Counted from the first letter of the stretch, positions 15,373-22,916 are shown. The stretch is 33,000 bases of DNA from Rubrobacter sp. (GCA_013695475.1 JACDAJ010000098.1:1-33000), one strand, 5' to 3'. Notes: generated by a model not told the origin, from the letters alone. Numbers and translations: made by a program.

Positions 15373-15460
15373 GCGAATCGTGGAGGTCGGGCCGCCGGAG
15401 CATTTCTTCGAGAGTCTGGAGAACGAGCGGACGAGGCGGTTTCTCGACCGGATACTTTGA
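15373..15460 (+). repeat. 88-bp direct repeat, right copy (ATPase gene 3'-end remnant)
   Basis: Matches 14598-14685 at 82/88 positions. It still reads [28 protein letters not shown] then TGA. Of the six differences, four are synonymous, one is Lys/Arg and one is Pro/Leu, so the two copies diverged as coding sequence. No start or 5' part of the gene is present. Four bases after its TGA begins the promoter of the binding-protein gene. Confidence 0.9.
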
Positions 15461-15464
15461 CCGC

Positions 15465-15493
15465 TTGACCGGACGGGGAACTTTGAATAATAT
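15465..15493 (+). promoter_or_regulatory. Promoter of the ABC binding-protein and permease genes
   Basis: TTGACC (15465-15470), 17-bp spacer, TAATAT (15488-15493). A leader of about 90 bases precedes the ATG at 15589. It starts immediately after the remnant of the ATPase 3' end. Confidence 0.8.
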
Positions 15494-15588
15494 TGGCGGC
15501 TGCGAAAGTGCATTGTGTGGCTTTTGCGGTTCATGATCGCACTCGCATAAATCACAGGCGGGGGAGTTTTACGAGAGGGAGGTATGGG

Positions 15589-16413
15589 ATGGGGAGCATG
15601 TACGTGAGACGGTCTTTTCTGGCGGCAGCCATCTTCGCGCTCGCGGCTTTCACAGCGGCGTGCGGCGGCGGCGGGGAAGAAGGTGCGGGGGGCGAGGAGA
15701 CGACCGGGGCGACGGTCGGGGGTTCGGGCGAGACTCTGACTGTGGCTTCGGATGTCGCGTATCGTCCGTTCGAGTTCGTTCAGGACGGGGAGCCGGTCGG
15801 GTTCGATGTGGATCTCATAAGCGAGATCGGGGAGCGTGCCGGGTATGAGATAAACCTCCAAAACGTTGTTTTCGACGGGGTGATCGAAGGCGTCGGAAAC
15901 GGCCTTTACGACGCTGGCATCTCGGCGATGACGATCACCCCCGAGCGCGAGCAAAGCCTCGCGTTCTCGGAGCCGTATTTCAACGCCGACCAGTCGCTTC
16001 TCGTGGCGAGCGGCTCGGACATCCAGACGATCGACGATATCGCGGAGGGAACCCTCATCGGGGCGCAGCGAGGCACGACCGGGGAAGCCCTCTCGAACGA
16101 GACCGCCGAGGAGGTCGGCGCGGAAGTCCGCTCATACAATACGGTGGAGGACGCTTTCAGCGCATTGGAGAACGGGCAGGTTGACACGGTCATAAACGAC
16201 TTCCCGGTCTCCGCAGACCGCGTGCAGCAAACTGGGGACACCCTCGAAATCGTGGACACGATCGAGACGGGCGAGCAATATGGCATCGCGTTCCCGCAGG
16301 AAAGCGAACTCATCGGGCCGTTCAACGAGGCTCTCCAGGAAATGAAGGACGATGGCACGTACGCGGAGATATACGAGGAATGGTTCGGGCAGGAACCCGA
16401 GAGCATCCCGTAA
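15589..16413 (+). CDS. Polar amino-acid ABC transporter substrate-binding lipoprotein
   Basis: 274 residues from ATG 15589, which has GGGAGG six bases upstream; the track start at 15493 lies inside the promoter. A signal peptide (RRSFLAAAIFALAAFTAAC) ends in a lipobox, followed by a Gly/Glu linker. The body is family 3 of bacterial solute-binding proteins: LTVASDVAYRPFEFVQDGEPVGFDVDL at the start, DAGISAMTITPEREQSLAFSEPY in the middle, and FNEALQEMKDDGTYAEIYEEWFG at the end. It binds a polar amino acid (Gln, Glu, Arg, Cys and similar in relatives) outside the cell. It forms an operon with the permease 71 bp downstream. Confidence 0.94.
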   Translation: MGSMYVRRSFLAAAIFALAAFTAACGGGGEEGAGGEETTGATVGGSGETLTVASDVAYRPFEFVQDGEPVGFDVDLISEIGERAGYEINLQNVVFDGVIEGVGNGLYDAGISAMTITPEREQSLAFSEPYFNADQSLLVASGSDIQTIDDIAEGTLIGAQRGTTGEALSNETAEEVGAEVRSYNTVEDAFSALENGQVDTVINDFPVSADRVQQTGDTLEIVDTIETGEQYGIAFPQESELIGPFNEALQEMKDDGTYAEIYEEWFGQEPESIP

Positions 16414-16430
16414 AAACAAAATGGTTCGCG

Positions 16431-16452
16431 GGGGATGGCGCCCACCATCCCC
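16431..16452 (+). promoter_or_regulatory. Hairpin between binding-protein and permease genes
   Basis: GGGGATGG, loop CGCCCA and CCATCCCC, followed by GACCTTTTCGTTTCT. This resembles a weak intrinsic terminator and would lower permease relative to binding protein. A similar hairpin occupies the same place in the TAXI-TRAP operon. Confidence 0.6.
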
Positions 16453-16484
16453 GACCTTTTCGTTTCTGAAACCGGAGGAAGACG

Positions 16485-17210
16485 ATGCCGTTCACGTGGC
16501 CGCCGTTCGAGTTCAACCCGGGAGACTTCTCCCTGCAAAATATTCAGGAGAGATACCTCGATTTCGGGATAGTCATCGAGCGGTTCGACACCATCATCGA
16601 GGCCGTCCTCGTGACGATCCTCCTCGCGCTCCTCGCCGAACTCCTCGGGATAGTCATCGGCCTCTTCGTCGCCCTCGTCCGGCTGAGCAGCTTCCGAGTC
16701 TTCAGCTTCCTCGCGCAAGCGTACGTGGACGTGTTCCGGGGAACCCCGCTCCTCGTGCAACTCATCATCATATATTTCACGACCCCGCTCATCGGCCTCA
16801 CCTTCCGGAGCCTCTTCTTCGCCGGACTCGTCGCCCTCACTTTGAACGCCGGGGCATACGTCGCCGAAATTTTCCGCGGCGGCATCCAATCCATAGACAA
16901 AGGACAAATGGAGGCCGGGCGGGCGTCGGGGCTTTCGTACGCGCAGACTATGCGCCACATCATTGTCCCGCAGGCTTTCCGTCGGGTGATACCGCCGCTC
17001 ACCAATGAGTTCGTCATGCTCATAAAAGACACTTCGATCGTGAGCGTCATCGGCCTCGTCGAGCTTTTGAAAGCCACGCAGGATATGCGGAACGAGACAT
17101 TCAACGGGACGCCGCTCATCGCCGCCGCGCTGATTTATCTGGCGATATGCATCCCGCTCATATACCTCGCGAACAACCTCGAGCGCCGCCTGAACCGCCG
17201 GACGGCGTAA
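16485..17210 (+). CDS. Polar amino-acid ABC transporter permease
   Basis: 241 residues with about five membrane spans. AYVDVFRGTPLLVQLIIIYF and ALTLNAGAYVAEIFRGGIQSI are the His/Glu/Gln/Arg-type permease segments. The EAA loop that contacts the ATPase reads MEAGRASGLSYAQTMRHIIVPQAFR. It forms the membrane channel, probably as a homodimer, since only one permease gene is present. It works with the ATPase at 13957 and the lipoprotein encoded upstream. GGAGGAAG precedes the ATG. The gene ends at a long palindrome. Confidence 0.94.
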   Translation: MPFTWPPFEFNPGDFSLQNIQERYLDFGIVIERFDTIIEAVLVTILLALLAELLGIVIGLFVALVRLSSFRVFSFLAQAYVDVFRGTPLLVQLIIIYFTTPLIGLTFRSLFFAGLVALTLNAGAYVAEIFRGGIQSIDKGQMEAGRASGLSYAQTMRHIIVPQAFRRVIPPLTNEFVMLIKDTSIVSVIGLVELLKATQDMRNETFNGTPLIAAALIYLAICIPLIYLANNLERRLNRRTA

Positions 17211-17214
17211 AATA

Positions 17215-17326
17215 GGCTCGCTTCGCTCGCGCATGTCAGCATTTCAGCCGGTCAGCTTGTCAGCGAAAGACAAAAGCTGACCGGCTGACAGCGACCGAGG
17301 GGAGCGTGCTGAAATGCCGACGAGCC
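17215..17326. repeat. Triple nested palindrome between convergent genes (copy C)
   Basis: Three nested arm pairs: GGCTCG/CGAGCC outermost; GTCAGCATTTCAGC/GCTGAAATGCCGAC (13 of 14) in the middle; and CAGCCGGTCAGCTT/AAGCTGACCGGCTG (perfect 14 bp, 17245-17258 with 17274-17287) innermost. The whole spans 112 bp and begins four bases after the permease stop. It is probably a bidirectional terminator. It shares architecture, but not inner sequence, with the copies at 12352 and 22344. Confidence 0.75.
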
Positions 17327-17365
17327 GCCGAAGGCGGCGTGCGCGGTTTGCGGGGGCGAACCGCT

Positions 17366-17737
17366 TCACCCGTCTATCGGGCCGCCACGCGGACGTTCAT
17401 CGTCGTCCTCGATCTCGACGACCGCGGTTCCGAGCGAGCCTCCCTGACTCTGGATGAACTTCCTCTCCGACATATACGCCTGCGCCATCATCGCAAGCTC
17501 CATCTTCTCCTTTTCGACGGGAAGGGTTCCGGCTTCTTCTTGTTTGGCGAGTTCCGTGCCGCCCTCGCCGAGGGAGTTCTCGAGTTCCTTGATCCGGCGC
17601 CGCATTTTCAGGCGGCCGCCGGGGGTGAGGCGGAGATAGACTTGCTCGTTCGGGCCTTCGACCGGATTCACCCAGGCGGCCCGCATCCAACTTTGGAGGA
17701 TCCCATTCCGAATATCGTCCTTGTTTTGAAGCTCCAC
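17366..17737 (-). CDS. Small protein of unknown function, possible winged-helix
   Basis: 123 residues if read from GTG 17737, where GGGAGGT lies four bases upstream; the track frame extends to 17836 without such a site. NKDDIRNGILQSWMRAAWV, then NEQVYLRLTPGGRLKMRRRI, resembles the helices and wing of MarR/PadR-like regulators ('LTPxG' before the last helix), but this is a weak likeness. A Lys/Glu/Met-rich, probably helical or coiled region follows (ELAKQEEAGTLPVEKEKMELAMMAQAYMSERKF). The tail is acidic, VVEIEDDDERPRGG. No catalytic motif is visible. Direct repeats in the divergent spacer (17832, 17854) would fit an autoregulator. Confidence 0.6.
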   Translation of the reverse strand: MELQNKDDIRNGILQSWMRAAWVNPVEGPNEQVYLRLTPGGRLKMRRRIKELENSLGEGGTELAKQEEAGTLPVEKEKMELAMMAQAYMSERKFIQSQGGSLGTAVVEIEDDDERPRGGPIDG

Positions 17738-17831
17738 TCCGACCTCCCGTTCATTCGACGAAACGTTCCAAAGAATGCCTATCATAACCCGGCTCGCGGA
17801 CGAGTTTCGACGAACCGCTCCGGGTCGGGGC

Positions 17832-17862
17832 TTCATAAGAAATTCCTGGAGTTTTCATAAGA
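17832..17862. promoter_or_regulatory. Two TTCATAAGA direct repeats, 22 bp apart
   Basis: TTCATAAGA occurs at 17832-17840 and 17854-17862. The 22-bp spacing is about two helical turns, as expected for tandem protein sites on one DNA face. They lie in the divergent spacer between the 17366 and 17900 genes. Confidence 0.4.
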
Positions 17863-17877
17863 CCCGAAACCTGACTC

Positions 17878-17892
17878 CATACGCGACGTATG
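17878..17892. promoter_or_regulatory. Palindrome CATACG-CGA-CGTATG before the 17900 gene
   Basis: Perfect 6-bp arms with a 3-base centre, ending seven bases before the GTG start. It could be an operator or an RNA hairpin overlapping the ribosome binding site region (TGAGGAAAT). Confidence 0.4.
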
Positions 17893-17899
17893 AGGAAAT

Positions 17900-18412
17900 G
17901 TGTCTGGCAAATTGAAAGACTGGGAAGACCTCGAAAGCTCTTTGCCCGGAGCCTTCTCCGCCCGCGCGAAGGGCTTTCTCGGCTCCGAGTTCCCGCTCTC
18001 CGGCCCGGACGGCGACGAATTCGGAGTCCTTCGCCTCGAAGGCTCCGGCGCCTCCTTCGAGGCGGGCGGAACGGAGGGCCGGATCGAGTCATCCGCATCG
18101 AAGCATCGGATGTTCATCGGCGGCGAAGAAGTTTTGACCGCCGGGCGCGACGGACGTGGTGGCTCCGGAATGAGCATCGAGTCCGGAGGAGACTCGCTCG
18201 AAGCGGTCGTGTCGCCCGTTCGGAACTCGGCTTCGGCCCGCTCCGGAGAGGGCCGGGAACTCGTCCGCGTATCTGGCGGGGTGTCGAACCGGAGGTACGA
18301 AGTCTCCTTCGAGGGAGGGGGTTTGGCCGTCGCGGTCTTCCTTCTTTATCACGTCGTTTCAGTCAGGCGCCGGGCATTCAGGGCGGGGACGGCCGCAGGC
18401 AAGGTAAAATAG
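17900..18412 (+). CDS. Unknown protein with a C-terminal membrane-like segment
   Basis: 170 residues, GTG start with AGGA a few bases upstream. I recognise no family. The body is rich in Gly, Ser, Glu and Arg with alternating short hydrophobic stretches (FGVLRLEGSGASFEAGG, HRMFIGGEEVLTAG, RRYEVSFEGGG) that suggest a mainly beta structure. Near the C-terminus a hydrophobic segment LAVAVFLLYHVVSV precedes RRRAFRAG, so the protein may be tail-anchored. It ends 22 bp before the DUF4870 gene, and the two are probably co-transcribed. Confidence 0.6.
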   Translation: MSGKLKDWEDLESSLPGAFSARAKGFLGSEFPLSGPDGDEFGVLRLEGSGASFEAGGTEGRIESSASKHRMFIGGEEVLTAGRDGRGGSGMSIESGGDSLEAVVSPVRNSASARSGEGRELVRVSGGVSNRRYEVSFEGGGLAVAVFLLYHVVSVRRRAFRAGTAAGKVK

Positions 18413-18434
18413 AGGGATCGAAAAAGGAGGCAGC

Positions 18435-18899
18435 ATGGAGCGAGAACCGAATTACGGAAGGCACCATGAACCCGGAGACGGAATGGACTCCGAGACGCGG
18501 GGGATGAGCCACGGCGCGGCGACCATGAGCGAGAACGACGAGAGGACGTGGTCCATGCTCTCGCATCTCAGCGTGCTCCTCGCCTTTGTCGGGCTCATGC
18601 CGCTCGGGTCGCTCATAATCTGGCTGATATACAAGGATCGCTCCCCGAGGGTCGGGTTCCACGCTTTGCAGGCATTGTGGTATCAGGTCGCGTGGGTCGT
18701 GATCATCATCGCGTACAGTCTCCTGAGCGTCGTGATGATGGTCGTCTTGATCGGCTTCGTCATGATTTTCCTCGTCCCGGTCCTCGCGCTCATCCCGATA
18801 ATCCACGGCTGCTACGCCGCATATAAAGTCAACCAGGGCGTCGACTACCGATACCCGTTCATCGCCGACAAACTCGACGGCGGACAACGGATGGTCTGA
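18435..18899 (+). CDS. DUF4870 membrane protein
   Basis: 154 residues. The first ~30 are hydrophilic and Met/Gly/His-containing. NDERTWSMLSHLSVLLAFVG is the DUF4870 opening, followed by a cytoplasmic-loop motif WLIYKDRSPRVGFHALQALWYQ and two further hydrophobic segments, ending GCYAAYKVNQGVDYRYPFIAD. Four membrane spans are likely. The function of the family is not established to my knowledge. AAGGAGG lies six bases before the ATG. Confidence 0.9.
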   Translation: MEREPNYGRHHEPGDGMDSETRGMSHGAATMSENDERTWSMLSHLSVLLAFVGLMPLGSLIIWLIYKDRSPRVGFHALQALWYQVAWVVIIIAYSLLSVVMMVVLIGFVMIFLVPVLALIPIIHGCYAAYKVNQGVDYRYPFIADKLDGGQRMV

Positions 18900-18915
18900 A
18901 GAACCAAACGCCCCG

Positions 18916-18965
18916 AAAAGAAGAAGCCCCTCCGGGATATTTTCCTCGGAGGGGCTTCTTCTTTT
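18916..18965. terminator. Strong bidirectional intrinsic terminator
   Basis: A perfect 19-bp stem, AAAAGAAGAAGCCCCTCCG with CGGAGGGGCTTCTTCTTTT, around a 12-base loop. U-runs form on both strands. It separates the convergent DUF4870 and Ser/Thr kinase genes. Confidence 0.95.
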
Positions 18966-18978
18966 ATTTATGCCGGGT

Positions 18979-20484
18979 TTACGGTGCGAGGGGCGGCGCG
19001 ACGATAGGCGGCGCGAGGGGCGGCGCGACTGCGGGTGCGGCGTTCACGGGGGCGCGGGAGGCTGCGGTTTGCGCCTGTATTTGTGGCTGGACGTTGTCTT
19101 GCGGGGTGGCGAAGACGGTGATGGCCGAGCCTCTCGGAGCCATCGTGCCGACCGCCGGGTCGGTTCCCCACGCGACTCCCCGGTTCGCGTAGCCTTCCTG
19201 GTAGGCGTACACGATCCTCGCGTCGAAGCCGCGATTCTGGAGTATTTCCACGGCGGAATAGTCGAAGTACGTCCTCACCTCCGGCACCATTTGCATGACG
19301 GCGTCGGTTTCTTCCCTCTCCGCCGTCTGGACGTTCTCGGCATTCTCGGCGGCGTCGTTCTCGGCGGCTTCGTTGCTTTCGGGCTCCGGCGCCTCGGGCG
19401 GCGTATTCTCCACGGGCTCCGCTGGGGTGAGGGCTTGCTCGACTCCGTCCCCCGCCGAACCGAGGTTCACGTATCCGAGACCCGTCGCCCCCACGGCGGT
19501 TCCTGCGCCGAGGAGGAGAACGGCGAGCGTCGAGGCGAGCGCGAGCCTGCCCCGGCTCCGGCGGGACTTGTCCGGCTTTTGGTTCCTCGGAATTTCCTGC
19601 GTCGCGCCGACGATCTTCGGGAGAGACATGTCTTCGAGGTCGTCGAGCATCGCGGACGCCGTCGGGTACCTGTGTTCGGGCTTCTTTTCGAGAGCCTTCA
19701 TCACCACCGCCTCCATATGCGGTGTGATCTTCCGGTTCAGCCTCCGGAGAGGAACCGGTGTCTCATGGAGCTGCTGCCGGGCGAGGGCTTTCAAATCCCC
19801 CGAGAACGGCGGCCTCCCGGCCAGGCAATGGTAAAGAAGGATGCCGACCGAATAAATGTCGCTTTGCTGCGTCGCCTCGCGGCCCCGGAGTTGCTCCGGC
19901 GACATATAGCGCGCGCTGCCGATGATCTCCCCCGGCTCGCCGCCCTCCGAGTCGTCCTCGACGATGCGGGCGATGCCGAAGTCCGCGACCTTCACCGTCC
20001 CGCTCGGCGTCATCAAAATATTCGACGGCTTTATGTCGCGGTGGACGATGCCGCGCCGATGCGCGTACGCGAGCGCGCTCAACAATTGCGACGATATCTT
20101 CCGGGTCGCCCTCTCGTCGAGGCGGCCGTTCTTCTCCGAAAGAAGCCCCGACATGTCCTTGCCCGTGACGCACTCCGCCACGATGAACGGCACCTCGCCG
20201 TCGTGGGAGATGTCGTAAACCTTGACGATATTCTGGTGGTCGAGGGAAGCCATCGCCCGTGCTTCCTGGCGGAAGCGGCGGCGGAAAGAGGGGATTTCGG
20301 CGTACCTTCGGTGGAGGGTTTTCAGGGCGACTGTGCGGCCGAGGATGGAGTCTTCGGCTTTATAGACCACGGCCATACCGCCAGAGCCAAGGATGTCTTG
20401 AACCCTGTATCGTCCCCCAAGAACCGTTCCCACCGGGGCTTCCAGAACACGCCTACCTTCGGTATTGTTACGCCTCGAATCCAA
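18979..20484 (-). CDS. PknB-type Ser/Thr protein kinase with one PASTA domain
   Basis: 501 residues. The kinase domain (about 25-290) has the glycine loop LGSGGMAVVY, Lys55 in VALKTL, Glu74, the catalytic loop HRDIKPSN (148-155), DFG (168-170) and GSARYMSPEQ. All key residues are intact. A single span follows (about 313-338), then an acidic Glu/Ala/Asn-rich linker and one PASTA-like domain (about 405-470). PASTA domains bind cell-wall muropeptides, and related kinases control growth and division; most have three or four PASTA units rather than one. The tail is a Pro/Ala repeat (APPLAPPIVAPPLAP). The TTG start is doubtful: TATATAAT lies directly before it, so a transcript might begin inside the first codons and translation at Val18 (GTG) or nearby. 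Confidence 0.9.
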   Translation of the reverse strand: MDSRRNNTEGRRVLEAPVGTVLGGRYRVQDILGSGGMAVVYKAEDSILGRTVALKTLHRRYAEIPSFRRRFRQEARAMASLDHQNIVKVYDISHDGEVPFIVAECVTGKDMSGLLSEKNGRLDERATRKISSQLLSALAYAHRRGIVHRDIKPSNILMTPSGTVKVADFGIARIVEDDSEGGEPGEIIGSARYMSPEQLRGREATQQSDIYSVGILLYHCLAGRPPFSGDLKALARQQLHETPVPLRRLNRKITPHMEAVVMKALEKKPEHRYPTASAMLDDLEDMSLPKIVGATQEIPRNQKPDKSRRSRGRLALASTLAVLLLGAGTAVGATGLGYVNLGSAGDGVEQALTPAEPVENTPPEAPEPESNEAAENDAAENAENVQTAEREETDAVMQMVPEVRTYFDYSAVEILQNRGFDARIVYAYQEGYANRGVAWGTDPAVGTMAPRGSAITVFATPQDNVQPQIQAQTAASRAPVNAAPAVAPPLAPPIVAPPLAP

Positions 20485-20663
20485 TTATATAACCCTCGCC
20501 ATTGACTAGATATGTTCCCTCCGAGGGGATCTTCCCGCCCTCAACATGATGCAGACTACCACGTTTGTGTACCATATTTTGTGGTTCCCTCAAACCGGAA
20601 AATGTGGGCCAGCTTCGGATATGCTTCGTGCGCTCGATAATACGCGACGAGGGGGAGGACGCA

Positions 20664-22367
20664 ATGTCCGGATCGAAACCAGACTTCGACACATACCTCC
20701 GATTCGACGAGATGACGGATGCTCTTCGAAGTTTCGCCGAAAAATATCCCGATCTCTGTGAAATCGTCTCGGTGGGAAAGAGTTATGAAGGCCGCGACAT
20801 ATGGCTCGCGGAGATAACGAACAAAGATACCGGCCCCGCCTCGGAGAAACCAGCTTTCTGGGTGGACGGGAACACCCACGCCGGGGAAGTGACGGGTTCG
20901 ATGGCGGCCCTGTTTTTGATCCACACCCTCCTCGAAGGACACGGCCCGGACGAACGCATCACCCGCCTCCTCGACGAGCAAACTTTTTATATATTGCCGC
21001 GCATCTCCCCGGACGGCGCGGAGAGATACCTCACGACCCCGCACACCCTCCGCGCGACCCTCCGACCATGGCCCGAGCCGGAAGAAGCCCCCGGCCTCCA
21101 CCCCGACGACATAAACGGCGACGGCCACATCCTTCAAATGCGCGTCCCGGACAAAAACGGGGAATGGAAGGTGTCCGAGAAAGACGCCCGCCTCCTCATC
21201 CCTCGCCCGCCGGACGACTTCGGCGGGGAATATTACCGCGTGTACCGGGAGGGGAATTTCAAGGACTACGACGGGTTCGAGCGGAAAATAGCGCGTCCAC
21301 TCCATAGCCTCGATATGAACCGCCAGTATCCATACGAATGGAAGGGCGAGAGCGAGCAAATGGGGGCGGGGCCGTATCCTCTCTCGGAGCCGGAGTCGCG
21401 GGCGCAAATCGAGGCTCTTCTCGCCCGGAAGAACGTCTTCTCCGTCCACACGTACCATACGTTTTGCGGAGCCATCCTCCGCCCCTTCTCGAACCGCGAC
21501 GACCTCGAGATGCCCGACCACGACCTCGCCGTCTTCAAAAAGCTCGGCGACCGGGGGACGGACATCACCGGATACCCGAACATCTCCGTTTTCCACGATT
21601 TCCGATACGACCGGAAGAAGTCCATAACGGGGGTCTTCGACGACTGGGCGTACGACGAGTACGGAGTCTTCGCGTTCACCATCGAATTCTGGTCAATGGC
21701 GAAGGCCGCCGGGGTCGAGGTCTCGGACTTCATCGAGTTCATCCGAAATCCGCCCGAAGAGGCGCAGATAAAGATGCTCGAATGGAACGACCGGGAACTC
21801 GGCGACGAGGGATTTTCGGAGTGGGAGACGTTCGAGCATCCGCAAATCGGGCGGGTGGAGATCGGGGGCTGGAAAACGAAGTTCACCGCGCAGAATCCAC
21901 CCCCGCACCTCCTCGAAGCCGAGTGCGAAAAACTGGCGAAGTTCGCCCTCTCCCACGCGAGCGCGGCTCCACTTTTGAAAGCCGAAATGAAAGCCGAAGA
22001 ACTCGCGGACGGGCTTCGGCGCATCGAAGTCACCGTCGAGAACACCGGATACCTCCCGACGAACATAACGAAGGTCGCCGAGGAAAAGAAGCTCATAAAG
22101 CCCGTCGAGGTCGAAGTCCATCTCCCCGAAGGCGCGAGCCTCGTCTCCGGGGAGCGGGAGAGGGACATCGGACATCTCGCCGGACGCTCGTCATTGGAAG
22201 GCGGTTCGTGGAAAGACTCGGCGTTCTTCGCCGGGCTTCCCTCGGACTACGCGAGGCGCGTCGAATGGGTCATCCGGGGCGAAGGGGCGGTCGAGGTCGA
22301 GGTGAGGAGTGAGAAGGCCGGGACGGTTCGCCTCGCTCCCTTCGGCTTCGATCGCTCCGGTTTTTAG
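20664..22367 (+). CDS. M14-family zinc carboxypeptidase
   Basis: 567 residues from ATG 20664, which has GGGGGAGG upstream; the track start at 20565 is too early. The metal site is HAGE (His72, Glu75) with His262 in SVHTYH. The Arg-containing DMNRQYP binds the substrate carboxyl, and Glu341 in FAFTIEFW is the general base. All expected residues are present. No signal peptide is visible, so it seems cytoplasmic. A C-terminal region of about 200 residues, with RIEVTVENTGYLPTNITKVA, looks like an added beta domain. It probably removes C-terminal residues from peptides or peptidoglycan fragments. The last ten residues (APFGFDRSGF) are encoded by the palindromic repeat that follows. Confidence 0.92.
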   Translation: MSGSKPDFDTYLRFDEMTDALRSFAEKYPDLCEIVSVGKSYEGRDIWLAEITNKDTGPASEKPAFWVDGNTHAGEVTGSMAALFLIHTLLEGHGPDERITRLLDEQTFYILPRISPDGAERYLTTPHTLRATLRPWPEPEEAPGLHPDDINGDGHILQMRVPDKNGEWKVSEKDARLLIPRPPDDFGGEYYRVYREGNFKDYDGFERKIARPLHSLDMNRQYPYEWKGESEQMGAGPYPLSEPESRAQIEALLARKNVFSVHTYHTFCGAILRPFSNRDDLEMPDHDLAVFKKLGDRGTDITGYPNISVFHDFRYDRKKSITGVFDDWAYDEYGVFAFTIEFWSMAKAAGVEVSDFIEFIRNPPEEAQIKMLEWNDRELGDEGFSEWETFEHPQIGRVEIGGWKTKFTAQNPPPHLLEAECEKLAKFALSHASAAPLLKAEMKAEELADGLRRIEVTVENTGYLPTNITKVAEEKKLIKPVEVEVHLPEGASLVSGERERDIGHLAGRSSLEGGSWKDSAFFAGLPSDYARRVEWVIRGEGAVEVEVRSEKAGTVRLAPFGFDRSGF

Positions 22368-22436
22368 TTGTTGGTTATTGATTATTGGCAAGTACAAAAA
22401 ACTGATAACCACAAACCAATAACCGGGAGCGAAGCC
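22344..22436. repeat. Nested AT-rich palindrome between convergent genes (copy B)
   Basis: The outer arms are GGCTTCGATCGCTCCGG (22344-22360) and CCGGGAGCGAAGCC (22423-22436), with a 2-3 base irregularity. The inner arms are GGTTATTG (22373-22380) and CAATAACC (22417-22424). The interior shares ATTGGCAA, AAAAACT and CCAATAACC with copy A at 12352-12433. The left arm overlaps the end of the carboxypeptidase gene. Confidence 0.7.
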
Positions 22437-22442
22437 GCTCCG

Positions 22443-22916
22443 TCAATCGCCGAGCATGTCGAGTACGGACTCCGCCGCCCCCTCCCCGCTCGCGGCTCCG
22501 ACGATGCTCGAATCGCCGCCGATGACGACCGCCGAGACCCCGTCGCGCTCCGAGTCCCGATATTTCCTCGTCGTCGAGCCCGTCCAGTCCGGGAGGATGA
22601 CGACGTGTTCCCTCGGGTCGGCGTCCGGTGGGAGCGCGTTCGCGGCTTCGCGGTATGCGCGGTCGAGCTCCATGTTCGCGGCCACCCAGTAAAATGGCGG
22701 CACGAACGAAAGGTCAATGACGCTCGCCACGATCGGGTCGTCGGGTTCGGGGAACTTCTCCCGCATCGCCCGGTTCATCTCGCGGACGGCTTCTTCGTCG
22801 CCGCGTCCGTGGAGGATGAGGACGATGGTTCCCCCCGATGTCTTCCGGAGGCTCACCTGATGTCCCGACCCGGCGGCGATGAGGCTGAAAAACGGCGCCC
22901 GATCCCCGCGCTTCAT
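22443..22916 (-). CDS. Redoxin-like protein without cysteines
   Basis: 157 residues from ATG 22916 (MKRGDRAPFF); the track frame extends upstream without a clear start signal. The opening RGDRAPFFSLIAAGSGHQVSLRK parallels the start of AhpC/TSA-type peroxiredoxins ('GDxAPdF-L---G--vsL'), and GTIVLILHGRGDEEAVREMN parallels their active-site strand and helix. The catalytic Cys is absent, and the whole protein has no Cys. PREHVVILPDWTGSTTRKY could be the later strand. It may be a non-catalytic, thioredoxin-fold binding protein. It lies downstream of the RND gene on the same strand. Confidence 0.7.
   Translation of the reverse strand: MKRGDRAPFFSLIAAGSGHQVSLRKTSGGTIVLILHGRGDEEAVREMNRAMREKFPEPDDPIVASVIDLSFVPPFYWVAANMELDRAYREAANALPPDADPREHVVILPDWTGSTTRKYRDSERDGVSAVVIGGDSSIVGAASGEGAAESVLDMLGD

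Noticed and set aside
14921-15954. Minus-strand ORFs across the toxin-antitoxin cassette and binding-protein gene
   Set aside because: They are out of frame with the clear DUF433, DUF5615 and binding-protein genes and have no start signal.
18979-19040. GGGGCGGCGCGA repeats as a possible regulatory array
   Set aside because: They encode the Pro/Ala repeat tail of the kinase in frame.
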